64,000 nt of DNA from UMGS1889 sp964540575 (lineage in GTDB: Bacteria > Bacillota > Clostridia > Oscillospirales > Ruminococcaceae). The stretch covers positions 1 to 64,000 of the forward strand of contig CAZINI010000009.1 of NCBI GenBank assembly GCA_964540575.1, in the 5' to 3' direction. The notes beneath the pieces are model-generated. The model had not been told where the DNA came from and did no database searches. It worked only from the letters and a program-made list of their open reading frames with translations. Shown in pieces: positions 16,260-23,323 of this stretch (positions within the stretch are counted from its first letter, which is position 1; each line of letters starts with the position of its first letter). Both the position numbers and the translations under genes were made by a program.

Positions 16260-16820
16260 CTACTTTTTTTCTATCTTCAATGCTTCGCACATCTTTTCTT
16301 CAAATCCGTTACTATCGGTAACTCTTATAAGAGGAAGCTTAATTGTTTCACATACCTTATCTACAAAGAAATCACGTTGTTGTCTATCAATTTCATCGTG
16401 TGATCTGTCATCAAGTTCTACTGCTGCTTTAACCGCTAAATTGGCTGGGTTGCATAGCAGAAAATCAAAGTGTTTTTTGTTTATTTTATTGAATGCTGCG
16501 TAGTAAGCTTTGTTGCTAAGCCCTTTCTTTACTTTTGCAATGTCGGCGATCCTTACCTTTGCAATAATATGCAGCTTATATTTATCTGCAATAGGCTTGA
16601 TAGCTCTATAGAATGACCATTCATTTTTAGTAAGGAGATATGTCTTTATGTATGGAAATTCCTCTGTAGATTCGGCCGTGCCTTCTTCCTGGTCTATTTC
16701 TTTTTCCTCTGTTTCTTCTGGAATCTCTAGTTTTTTGTTTATCCAAATCATAAATGTAACAATTACTGTTATAAGAGCAACTCCAAATGTGATTAATAAA
16801 AAATCCTTCAGCATTTTCAT
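16260..16820 (-). CDS. Membrane-anchored DUF2726 protein (provirus)
   Basis: 186 residues from ATG at 16820 (a GTG one codon upstream is possible). One N-terminal transmembrane helix (about 5-27), an acidic linker (about 33-55), then a DUF2726 domain: LLTKNEWSFYRAIKP, KVRIADI, NKINKKHFDFLLCNP, AVELDDRSHD and PLIRV. DUF2726 belongs to the restriction-endonuclease-like fold; the Glu-Asp-Asp of ELDDRSHD and the preceding FDF Asp are where catalytic residues would be. Its start overlaps the repressor stop (TGATG), so it is expressed with the repressor in the lysogen. A lysogen-expressed nuclease-like membrane protein could serve exclusion of other DNA, which is inference. Confidence 0.85.
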   Translation of the reverse strand: MKMLKDFLLITFGVALITVIVTFMIWINKKLEIPEETEEKEIDQEEGTAESTEEFPYIKTYLLTKNEWSFYRAIKPIADKYKLHIIAKVRIADIAKVKKGLSNKAYYAAFNKINKKHFDFLLCNPANLAVKAAVELDDRSHDEIDRQQRDFFVDKVCETIKLPLIRVTDSNGFEEKMCEALKIEKK

Positions 16821-17047
16821 CACCTACATTTATTTATGTTTTTGCAGTTGGTTCGCCCTGCGATATAGTCAAGGCTTACATTATAGAAATCAGCAATGTT
16901 TATTGCATCTTCTAGCTTAATGCTATGAATATTTTCTTCCCATCTCTGATACGTTGTTGTATGATATCCAAGTATTTCAGCAAGCTGTTTTTGTGTCAAG
17001 TCCATATCTTCACGAAGATCGCGTAATCGGTTTATCTTTATATCCAT
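16820..17047 (-). CDS. XRE-family repressor of the provirus
   Basis: 75 residues, essentially one HTH_3 domain: INRLRDLREDMDLTQKQLAE, then LGYHTTTYQRWEENIHSIKLEDAINIADFYNVSLDYIAGR-type continuation. It is divergent from the phage genes and faces a promoter carrying three copies of CCACGAAAACGTGG-like sites, so it is the likely lysogeny repressor. AGGTGG precedes the ATG. Its own promoter probably lies in the same interval (TTGTCA and GATATA on the minus strand), so it could autoregulate. DUF2726 gene is translationally coupled downstream. Confidence 0.92.
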   Translation of the reverse strand: MDIKINRLRDLREDMDLTQKQLAEILGYHTTTYQRWEENIHSIKLEDAINIADFYNVSLDYIAGRTNCKNINKCR

Positions 17048-17069
17048 ATTACCACCTAAAAATATTTTA

Positions 17070-17148
17070 TATCAAACCACGAAAATGTGTTGACAAAACC
17101 ACGAAAACGTGGTATTATTTTATTGTACCACAAAAACGTGGTTTGATA
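17070..17148. promoter_or_regulatory. Provirus switch: early promoter with three operators
   Basis: Plus-strand promoter TTGACA (17090-17095), 17 bases, TATTAT (17113-17118). Operators: CCACGAAAATGTGT at 17077-17090, CCACGAAAACGTGG at 17099-17112 (exactly the spacer) and CCACAAAAACGTGG at 17128-17141. The whole interval is itself an inverted arrangement, TATCAAACCACG at 17070 and CGTGGTTTGATA at 17137. Repressor on the middle site would block polymerase. Confidence 0.93.
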
Positions 17149-17228
17149 CCCTTTAACATTTCCGTCAGTTTAACCGCTGACGGCTCCCGACGGGGAGAAG
17201 GTTAGAGGGGTAAATTAATGTTAAAGGG
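17149..17228 (+). promoter_or_regulatory. Structured leader hiding the ribosome site of orf195
   Basis: A perfect 12-bp inverted repeat, CCCTTTAACATT (17149-17160) with AATGTTAAAGGG (17217-17228), encloses hairpins CCGTCAG/CTGACGG (17162-17183) and CTCCC-GACG-GGGAG (17184-17197). The closing strand includes AAAGGG, the ribosome site of the gene at 17238. It may control translation, or be a DNA origin structure. Confidence 0.7.
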
Positions 17229-17237
17229 GATATAATT

Positions 17238-17825
17238 ATGATTTGCACGTTAAAAAACAAGGATAACGTAGATACCAAAGTAATCACCGAAGTTCTGGAT
17301 ACCGCTTGTCTTCTTGATGGTGATACCGGAGAGGAAAAATTTTTTATTGTTTTTCTTTCCAAAGGTTTTTACGTTTTCAATCCTGTTGTATGGGATATTG
17401 ATACTATTGGTTGTCCAATGCTTGATTTTTCCGATTCTATTTTTGATTGTATCTTTGCTTCTATCAGGCGTTTTCTCAAAGATAACACTTTCCTTAATTT
17501 TTTTCGCTTCTCATCAGAATACTATTCCTACTCTGAACTAGATACTCCTCTTCCGGAACCTGATGAGCTGCGTTCTCCCAAAAAACTGAAAGTCCGTGAT
17601 ATTGTAAACACATATCCAGATGATTCTGCAATATTGCGTGGCGCAAATCCTTTAGACCCTTTCGACGCTTTCCGAGATTGGTATTTTGAGGGATTACTAA
17701 AGGATATCCCGGAAAAGTACTTGGATTGTGAAGTTTTGGGTACAGGCTGGCTTATGGTTGCCAAAAGATACGCTATTGATATACCCTTTTTATCAACAAA
17801 AAAGGGCGCAAGCCCTCAAAAATAA
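17238..17825 (+). CDS. Provirus protein of unknown function (orf195)
   Basis: 195 residues, first gene from the repressor-controlled promoter. Mostly hydrophilic with aromatic-rich stretches (RFLKDNTFLNFFRFSSEYYSY) and a Pro-rich centre (TPLPEPDELRSPKK). The second half repeats Asp-Pro-Phe-Asp-type acidic/aromatic clusters. No signal peptide, no membrane helix and no recognised domain. Because it is the first gene derepressed and sits before the putative origin region, it could be a regulator or replication accessory; this is position only. It is followed by a short hairpin-T sequence (17826-17845) that could act as a terminator. Confidence 0.72.
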   Translation: MICTLKNKDNVDTKVITEVLDTACLLDGDTGEEKFFIVFLSKGFYVFNPVVWDIDTIGCPMLDFSDSIFDCIFASIRRFLKDNTFLNFFRFSSEYYSYSELDTPLPEPDELRSPKKLKVRDIVNTYPDDSAILRGANPLDPFDAFRDWYFEGLLKDIPEKYLDCEVLGTGWLMVAKRYAIDIPFLSTKKGASPQK

Positions 17826-18182
17826 GAAAAAAAGCTTTAGCTTTTTTGAAAAAAATAAAATAATATGAAAAAAGCGCCCGCGGGCTGCGGGGGTGAATTT
17901 GCATTGTTGGAAAGTTGGAAGCGAAACGTCGCTTTGGTCGAGCTACTATTTTCCATAGCTCACTTAGTCTAGTTCGAGCTTTAAAGTTTGGACGCTTTCA
18001 ACTTTTCAATGATGCAAAGAGGGGGACAGCCCCCCTAATCGGCTGAGGTACGAAGCCGACTCCCCGCCGCAGCGGACAGTCAAGCTACTATCTATCAGGT
18101 ACCGCCTCTAGCTGGGTTGAGCGTTATCAGCCCCGCCCCAATGCCCGAAAGGGTATCATTATTATGAAAGGAGTAAAAGCGA
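17826..18182 (+). other. Structured non-coding region of provirus (candidate origin/packaging signal)
   Basis: 357 bases without a gene. Contains AAAAAAGCTTTAGCTTTTTT (terminator-like), a GC-rich run, and a long-range stem: 17898-17923 (TTTGCATTGTTGGAAAG...) with 17993-18018, 26 positions with the mismatches all G/T-compatible. Inside lie GAGCTA/TAGCTC (17939-17960). Further right are GGGGG..CCCCC (18020-18034) and TCGGCT...AGCCGA (18039-18059) hairpins. Filamentous phages keep their origin and packaging hairpin in such an intergenic region. Confidence 0.65.
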
Positions 18183-18497
18183 ATGAAAGGTAATATCATA
18201 GGAATCGAGCCGACAGACTATGTAAGCAAGAAAACAGGTGAAGCCGTTAAAGGCGTAAGACTCATTATCACCTGCAAATCTCAGAATGTTTTCGGGCTGA
18301 CTGCAAAAGAAGAGTTTATTAAAGCTGACTCTCCTATCTACAAGCAGCACCTTGAAAACTTACTTAACAATGATATTGATAGTCTTATCGGCGCAGATGT
18401 AATGATCGATTACGAAGTTAATAAGCGTGGTAATTTCACATTCACGGATATTGTTGACTTTGAAATCACAATACCGAAGGTAAAAAATCATGAATGA
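18183..18497 (+). CDS. Putative phage single-stranded-DNA-binding protein (gpV-like position)
   Basis: 104 residues, small and slightly basic/acidic mixed, without membrane segments. The sequence MKGNIIGIEPTDYVSKKTGE begins a family seen in Gram-positive inovirus-like and plasmid elements, in which a beta-rich OB-like fold is likely: alternating strands GVRLIITCK, ADVMIDYEV and GNFTFTDIVDFEI. In filamentous phages the gene before the coat genes encodes the ssDNA-binding protein that coats plus strands before assembly. The function is inferred from position, size and beta pattern. AAAGGAG precedes the ATG. Its end overlaps the next start by 8 bases. Confidence 0.7.
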   Translation: MKGNIIGIEPTDYVSKKTGEAVKGVRLIITCKSQNVFGLTAKEEFIKADSPIYKQHLENLLNNDIDSLIGADVMIDYEVNKRGNFTFTDIVDFEITIPKVKNHE

Positions 18498-18798
18498 AGA
18501 AACGATAACAGCAGTTCCTGATCTTTCTGCTGTAGAATCTGCTCTTGTTGCTATCGAATCACACCTAGTAGAAGCTGAGTCTGTAAGAGCTTCTGAGCGT
18601 TCCGAGAGTATAAGCCTTAGTATTTCAGCATCTGAAAGCGTATCTTATAGCCAGAGCATTTACGAAAGTGATTATGTAGAGTACCTTGTTGCTGACAACT
18701 CTATCAATCGTGGCATTCTGACGACACTTCTTTTCGGAGCTTTGGCTATCGGTTGTTTACTTGGAGCTATTATTTACAGCATTTTTGCAAAGAGGTGA
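18490..18798 (+). CDS. Small membrane protein with Ser/Glu-rich N-terminus (provirus)
   Basis: 102 residues. The first about 75 residues are rich in Ser and Glu with a quasi-repeat (ASERSESISLSISASESVSYSQS-type), followed by one transmembrane helix (about 77-99, GILTTLLFGALAIGCLLGAI) and a short basic tail FAKR. There is no classical signal peptide. The layout, a flexible soluble part plus a C-terminal helix ending in Lys/Arg, would suit a minor virion or membrane-assembly protein. No homologue is recognised. It is embedded in the coat-gene cluster, overlapping the gene before it and ending 5 bases before the next. Confidence 0.75.
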   Translation: MNEETITAVPDLSAVESALVAIESHLVEAESVRASERSESISLSISASESVSYSQSIYESDYVEYLVADNSINRGILTTLLFGALAIGCLLGAIIYSIFAKR

Positions 18799-18803
18799 TA
18801 ATC

Positions 18804-18959
18804 TTGGGTATCGATTTCATCACCGATTTTTCCCCCGATGTTCTTACCAGCTGCTTTGCCGTATTCTTTTTTGGAGTATGCGGCGGTTTGTTTTTCGGTT
18901 TCCTAGGCTGGGCATTAAGCTCTGTCTTTGAAATATTCTCAACAATCATAAAAAAATAA
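18804..18959 (+). CDS. Very small hydrophobic protein (minor coat pVII/pIX-like by position)
   Basis: 51 residues from a TTG at 18804. This start is preferred because GAGGTGAT lies 5 bases upstream; an ATG at 18753 would overlap the previous gene and lacks a ribosome site. Nearly the whole protein is one hydrophobic Gly/Phe-rich helix (CFAVFFFGVCGGLFFGFLGWAL) with a basic C-terminus IIKK. Tiny single-helix proteins just before the major coat gene are the minor tip proteins in filamentous phages; the assignment rests on size, hydropathy and position. Confidence 0.75.
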   Translation: MGIDFITDFSPDVLTSCFAVFFFGVCGGLFFGFLGWALSSVFEIFSTIIKK

Positions 18960-18972
18960 GGAGGTAAATGCA

Positions 18973-19254
18973 ATGAAGGTTATTGAAAAAGTTAAGGAAA
19001 CAGGCAAGCAGATTGTTTATAATGCTTGCGCTGTCGCTGCTCCTGTAGTTTGTGCTGCTTCTATGGCTCTTACTGCTTCTGCCGAAACAGATTACAGCGC
19101 AGCTACCGAAGCACTTTCTACAGGCTTTTCCGAAGTAGCTACCCAGATCGTTACAGTCGCTGGTGTTGCTATTGCCGGTGGTATCGGTATCTTCGGCCTG
19201 AAGAAACTCGTAACTGCTGCTATGGGATTTTTTTCAAAGATTGTCGGCAGATAA
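18973..19254 (+). CDS. Major coat protein (pVIII-like)
   Basis: 93-residue precursor. Basic N-terminus, hydrophobic core and ALTASA form a signal peptide with cleavage after Ala37, leaving about 56 residues. The mature part follows the classic filamentous-phage pattern: an acidic amphipathic N-terminal segment (ETDYSAATEAL), a hydrophobic Gly/Ala-rich helix (about 58-76, IVTVAGVAIAGGIGIFGL) and a basic C-terminus (KKLV...KIVGR) that would contact DNA. fd pVIII is 50 mature residues with the same order. AGGAGG lies 8 bases upstream of the ATG, and a terminator follows at 19285-19318, as expected for the most highly expressed gene. Confidence 0.93.
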   Translation: MKVIEKVKETGKQIVYNACAVAAPVVCAASMALTASAETDYSAATEALSTGFSEVATQIVTVAGVAIAGGIGIFGLKKLVTAAMGFFSKIVGR

Positions 19255-19284
19255 CCGGCTGGGCTTACGGATCCAGCTGCTCCC

Positions 19285-19318
19285 GGGATAAGCTCCTTTT
19301 AGGGGCTTGTCCCTTTTT
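19285..19318 (+). terminator. Terminator directly after the coat gene
   Basis: GGGATAAGC/GCTTGTCCC stem (about 12 bp with one wobble) followed by TTTTTAT. It would limit transcription into the Zot and pIII genes and keep coat mRNA in excess, comparable to the central terminator of Ff phages. Confidence 0.88.
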
Positions 19319-19342
19319 ATATAATTTCAAGGGAGTGATAAT

Positions 19343-20164
19343 ATGATAGATCTATGGACCGGTACGCCCGGCAGCGGGAAATCTTTGCATATGGCTCACC
19401 AGATTAAAGATGATCTCCGCTGGGGGAAAAATGTAATTTCTACAAGTGCTATTGACACAAAGCTTTGTTTTATGTCCGGCTTTGCGGAATGGCTGTTTAA
19501 CCTTACTAAAGGTAAAATAAGACTTTATAAGCCGGATAAGAGGGAACACAATTTTCACTACATTGATATTAAGGATATTACGCCTGATTATCTTTATGAG
19601 TTTGCTGCACGTCATCATAAGTTTGGCAAAGAGCATCAAACAATAGTCTACCTTGACGAGTGTGTTGCAATTTTTTCTCCGACGGTTCTTACTGAAAAGG
19701 TTTGGAATGAATGGGACACCTTTTTCCGCAAGCATCGTCATATCGGTTATGATGTTGTATTGATACCTCAGTCCCCACGTTTGATAAGTCGTAAAGTGAA
19801 AGAGTACGCTGAACATGAGGTTAAACACTACAATAGAAAAAATCACGGTCTGTTTGGTCTTTTCCTTTCGCTTGTTCTAGGCAGTCTTTTTTCTTACTCT
19901 GTTTGTTGGAGAGGTACCAGAGAAGCTCCACTTTCACAAGGTTTTTTCATGTACAAGCCTCTTTACGGTCAAATGTACAACAGTTACTGCATGTTTGATG
20001 AAACCCTCTTGCCGTATAAAGAAGCCTATAAAAAGAAACAAGAAGCTGCAACAGCTCTTTGTCTTGCACTAATTGAAAGGAGGAAACAACTTGAAAATGA
20101 AAAGAGTGACAGCTCTGACCGCTGCCTTGCTGATATCTATGTCGATTGTGATCACTCCCATTAA
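19343..20164 (+). CDS. Zot/pI-type filamentous phage morphogenesis ATPase
   Basis: 273 residues. Walker A GTPGSGKS at 7-14 and Walker B IVYLDE at 101-106 with PQSPRLISR further on form the Zot (zonula occludens toxin family) P-loop domain of inovirus assembly proteins. A hydrophobic segment at about 169-188 (GLFGLFLSLVLGSLFSYSVCW region) is the expected membrane helix, and a short C-terminal domain follows. pI drives export and coat assembly at the inner membrane. The name Zot does not imply toxin activity here. AGGGAGTG precedes the ATG. The end overlaps the next gene by 74 bases. Confidence 0.95.
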   Translation: MIDLWTGTPGSGKSLHMAHQIKDDLRWGKNVISTSAIDTKLCFMSGFAEWLFNLTKGKIRLYKPDKREHNFHYIDIKDITPDYLYEFAARHHKFGKEHQTIVYLDECVAIFSPTVLTEKVWNEWDTFFRKHRHIGYDVVLIPQSPRLISRKVKEYAEHEVKHYNRKNHGLFGLFLSLVLGSLFSYSVCWRGTREAPLSQGFFMYKPLYGQMYNSYCMFDETLLPYKEAYKKKQEAATALCLALIERRKQLENEKSDSSDRCLADIYVDCDHSH

Positions 20165-21383
20165 GGTTAATGCTTTTAGCGGATCCATAGCTGCTGGAGC
20201 TATTACCGCTGGATCTGTCTGGGGAGCCGTAGCCGGAGGCCTTGGAATAGGTCTTGCTGTTGGAGCTGACGCTATTGCAAAAGGCCTTGATAATGGCACT
20301 ATAGATAACCGTGTGGAACAGTGGCTATGGGACAAAGCTTCGGAATGGGAATACGGCTACAATCAAGCCCAGGTCAACGGGGAGATATTCAAGGCCGAGT
20401 TAACTTATGGTGATTTAAAAGCCCTTGCTGCTCTGCTCTCTGAAGCCTATCCGGAAGGACAAATTACTGTTGATAGGGGACACATAGTTAATATTAATAA
20501 TACTTCTGATTTTCCCATATCCCTACCCATTGACACGGAGATCTATTTTACTGATGTTTCCCAGACAGGTGAAACCGCTATTACACATCGCTTTTATTAT
20601 ACTGATACGGGTTCCTCTTATGATGGTACTATTACTAATTATGAGCTACCTTCCGGTTCTTTCGTTTCGTCAAAGGTTATTACCCTTTTAGGTAGTGGTA
20701 ATTATCCTCATACCACTGCCTTTACTGCTCAAATCGAATCTGATCTTCGCATACACACTCATCTATATTTAGATGTTTCACCGCACGAAGCAGATATTTA
20801 TTTAGACCTCAGAAATTATCCTGCTTTATTTGCAGAAAATACATTAATATCTTACTCTATGCCTACATATGTACCCGGTGTTGGTCTTGCCGGTGCAAGC
20901 TCTGCTGATATTTCCGACCTTATAGACGCCTTAGAAGATGTACCTTTTGGTATGTCTGATGACGATGTAGCTATTTCAATTCCCGTCACCGGTGACGATG
21001 ATGATGTCACAGATCGTCCCGGTGTTGTTCCCGATAATGATGAATTAATAGATGATGCTCCTGCTGCTGTTATTGAGGGGGAATTTTCCGGTTTCACTTT
21101 ACCAAATGGATTAATGTATGTTTTCCCTTTCAGCTTACCTTATGACTTTTACAGGGGTATTAAGCTTTTTTCTGCTTCTCCCGAAGTACCTGAGTTTACT
21201 TTCAATTTCATCATACCATATCCAAAAGGAATGGGAAACGGTAATCTTGTAGACAAGGAAATAACCTTGAATTTTAAACAGTTTGAAAAACTCGCTATAA
21301 TTTCTCGTTGGATTTCAACTTTTGGTTTTACTATGCTTTTGATCAAACTTTCTGCTTTCATTCTTAAGGGAGGTAATTCTTAA
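20091..21383 (+). CDS. Secreted, C-terminally anchored pIII-like adsorption protein
   Basis: 430 residues from TTG at 20091, chosen because AAAGGAGG lies 7 bases upstream. Signal peptide cleaved near VNA (about residue 26). A Gly/Ala-rich segment follows (SIAAGAITAGSVWGAVAGG), then a long beta-type ectodomain (about 90-290), an acidic linker (DDDDV...DNDELIDDAP, about 300-330) and, near the C-terminus, one transmembrane helix (about 404-424). Signal peptide, large ectodomain, flexible linker and terminal anchor match pIII, the receptor-binding tip protein. In an Ff phage the domain would contact pili; here the receptor is unknown. Its gene ends on the start of the next (TAATG). Confidence 0.87.
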   Translation: MKMKRVTALTAALLISMSIVITPIKVNAFSGSIAAGAITAGSVWGAVAGGLGIGLAVGADAIAKGLDNGTIDNRVEQWLWDKASEWEYGYNQAQVNGEIFKAELTYGDLKALAALLSEAYPEGQITVDRGHIVNINNTSDFPISLPIDTEIYFTDVSQTGETAITHRFYYTDTGSSYDGTITNYELPSGSFVSSKVITLLGSGNYPHTTAFTAQIESDLRIHTHLYLDVSPHEADIYLDLRNYPALFAENTLISYSMPTYVPGVGLAGASSADISDLIDALEDVPFGMSDDDVAISIPVTGDDDDVTDRPGVVPDNDELIDDAPAAVIEGEFSGFTLPNGLMYVFPFSLPYDFYRGIKLFSASPEVPEFTFNFIIPYPKGMGNGNLVDKEITLNFKQFEKLAIISRWISTFGFTMLLIKLSAFILKGGNS

Positions 21384-21622
21384 TGGATTTTTTCAATTGG
21401 ATAGGAGAGCACATTACAGAGCTCATTGACAAAGTAATGAATGCTCTACCCAAAAGTCCTATAGTATGGTTGGAGAGTAATCCGGTAGTATCTGAATACA
21501 TGGGTTTTGTTAATTGGTTTATTCCTGTTTATACTTTTGTTTCCATGGCTGAGCTTTGGGTTACTGCTTGCGTTACCTATTACGGTATTAAACTTATTCT
21601 TCGCTGGACGAAGTTTGAATAA
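21383..21622 (+). CDS. pVI-like minor coat / membrane protein
   Basis: 79 residues. Amphipathic N-terminus (FNWIGEHITELIDKVMNAL), then the conserved-looking NPVVSEYMGFVNWFIPVY and a C-terminal helix ending in ILRWTKF. Proteins with this NWF(I/V)PV...ILRW arrangement occur after the pIII-like gene in Gram-positive inovirus-like elements. pVI sits with pIII at the virion end. Start and previous stop overlap (TAATG), indicating translational coupling with the pIII-like gene. The 3' end of the gene forms the left arm of the large stem-loop at 21602-21674. Confidence 0.83.
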   Translation: MDFFNWIGEHITELIDKVMNALPKSPIVWLESNPVVSEYMGFVNWFIPVYTFVSMAELWVTACVTYYGIKLILRWTKFE

Positions 21623-21674
21623 ATGAGAAACCGCGCCCCGCGCGGAGAGGCTCATTTATTCGAACAGTCCAGCG
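21602..21674 (+). other. Long stem-loop at the end of the structural operon (provirus)
   Basis: CGCTGGAC (21602-21609) pairs with GTCCAGCG (21667-21674) and, after a small internal loop, TTTGAATAAATGAG (21614-21627) pairs with CTCATTTATTCGAA (21651-21664); the GC-rich tip CCGCGCCCCGCGCGG is itself self-complementary. There is no T run, so a simple terminator is unlikely. It could be a packaging hairpin or nick-site structure next to rep. A further GGGGC/GCCCC hairpin lies at about 21719-21743. No gene to 21844. Confidence 0.7.
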
Positions 21675-21844
21675 ATACAAAAATTTTTGAAACATGATAT
21701 TTTTCTGTTTTTTTACCCGGGGCAGGCTTGTAACACGCCCCACCATTTTATTTTTTATTTCCTTGCAAACCTCTTATTTAGGGGATTTATGTATAAAAAC
21801 TTCTCTGTGAATTTTGAAGATTCACAGAATTGGGATGTGATATT

Positions 21845-23323
21845 TTGGATTTGTCAACTGTTTCTAAATGCCGCATTTTTAATGAGTTCTCTCCGGAGCA
21901 GTCTGAAGAATGGTTTTCTTATAAGAAGAATACATTTATCAATCATATAGATACGCTTTATTTTTGCGTATATCCCGATTCTCCTTATTGGAAAACTGAC
22001 GAGCGTAAGCTTGAGCTTTGCACTTACCTTAAGGATATCAAAGAATATGCTAATAGCACAGGCTCCCCAGTACCTTGTTTTGATGAATTTTCAGAAAATC
22101 TTGAGGTGCGGCCGTTCTTTAGCTTCGCTATGTATACACTTCACTTCGGAAGGCGTGATTGCTTTGATGTTTTCATCTCTGAGTCTTTGCCTAACCCATC
22201 TACACCGCCTATAGTGGTGCAGCTTCGTTCTCAATTTCTTTGGTTGTTAGGATCTCGTAACTCGTTTGATGTTGCTGCCGATTGTGTTGAAATGATACTT
22301 ATGAAATACGGTATAAATATCATCAAGGTTCAAGAGAACAGAATTGATTATGCGTTTCATACGAATTACATACAGGATCTGCTTCATTTCTTTCCGGAGC
22401 ATGCTCTCAGGGATATGCAGATCAGTAATTTTGAACGTTGGCACAAAGAGGGTAATTTTGTTGCAGATGATATATTATGTGATTATTTCACTCTTGGCCG
22501 CCGCAAATCAAATAATGTGTTTTTCCGTGTCTATAACAAATCAAAAGAAGTTATCGAACAAGGTTATAAGCAGTTTTTTATACCGATATGGAGATCACAG
22601 GGCCTGATAAGTAAGTTTGATATGTTTTTGCTTGAAAAAGCGTTTATTTACCATACATATGAGAGCAGGCACAAGGCTCGATGCGAATTTTATATCAATT
22701 ATGGTTGCGATCCATCTGTTAAGCTTCATCTTATGGAGCTTGTAAACGATGTAAATACTAGCACACACACCTTTAAGAAGTATGCTGATAAGCTTGTACC
22801 CGATATTACCGTAGTATGTAACATTGAGTTTCAGACAAAACGTAAGTATTACGATCGCCTTGATATTGAGCGTGTAACTAAAGATACAAGCTATAAAGCT
22901 AATATGTACAATATCTTTGAGGTATACAAAAGTATAGTCGATAAGCTTACATTCGATACATTACGATTTGTGAAGTATAAAGGCAGCTGGGGATTGCTCC
23001 CTCGAACGGATCGCCCTCTTGCTTATTGGTGGGAGCTGCTCAGAGCTTCACGGTCTTTTGAATTTGACAGTGATGAAGATTATGATATAATCAGGCATTA
23101 TCAGAACAACCTTGACAAGGAACGTCGGAAGAATATGGCACTTTCAAGTATCGCCGGAAATTCTGCATATCTTTCCGGCTGTGCAAACAGTCCTTTTGAA
23201 AATGATTTGTTTGATATGCTTGCAAGTCTGAATGATAATGATATTGCCTATTACTATCGGAAAAAGATTGAAAAATATAAGGATTTGAAGCGGAAAGGTT
23301 TGGTAGAAGATGAAAAATTGTAA
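21845..23323 (+). CDS. Rep_trans-like rolling-circle replication initiator
   Basis: 492 residues from TTG at 21845, since GGATGTGAT fits a ribosome site; a TTG at 21830 lacks one. Motifs resembling Rep_trans/phage initiator proteins: DTLYFCVYPD near the N-terminus, RIDYAFHTN at about 166-174 and YFTLGRRKSNNVFFRVYNKSKEV at about 213-235, where the strand pattern 'GxRxSxxxxRxYxKxxE' is typical of this family. A C-terminal charged helical part follows (about 430-492). The catalytic Tyr cannot be singled out. It would nick the origin to start rolling-circle replication of the circular phage genome. It overlaps the next gene by 14 bases. Confidence 0.84.
   Translation: MDLSTVSKCRIFNEFSPEQSEEWFSYKKNTFINHIDTLYFCVYPDSPYWKTDERKLELCTYLKDIKEYANSTGSPVPCFDEFSENLEVRPFFSFAMYTLHFGRRDCFDVFISESLPNPSTPPIVVQLRSQFLWLLGSRNSFDVAADCVEMILMKYGINIIKVQENRIDYAFHTNYIQDLLHFFPEHALRDMQISNFERWHKEGNFVADDILCDYFTLGRRKSNNVFFRVYNKSKEVIEQGYKQFFIPIWRSQGLISKFDMFLLEKAFIYHTYESRHKARCEFYINYGCDPSVKLHLMELVNDVNTSTHTFKKYADKLVPDITVVCNIEFQTKRKYYDRLDIERVTKDTSYKANMYNIFEVYKSIVDKLTFDTLRFVKYKGSWGLLPRTDRPLAYWWELLRASRSFEFDSDEDYDIIRHYQNNLDKERRKNMALSSIAGNSAYLSGCANSPFENDLFDMLASLNDNDIAYYYRKKIEKYKDLKRKGLVEDEKL

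Noticed and set aside
18753..18803. ATG start at 18753 for the small coat-cluster protein.
   Set aside because: It would overlap the previous gene by 46 bases without a ribosome site, whereas TTG at 18804 has GAGGTGAT at correct spacing.
19343..20164. Zonula occludens toxin activity of the Zot protein.
   Set aside because: The sequence shows only the phage-assembly ATPase with Walker motifs; the toxin peptide of Vibrio Zot is not recognisable.
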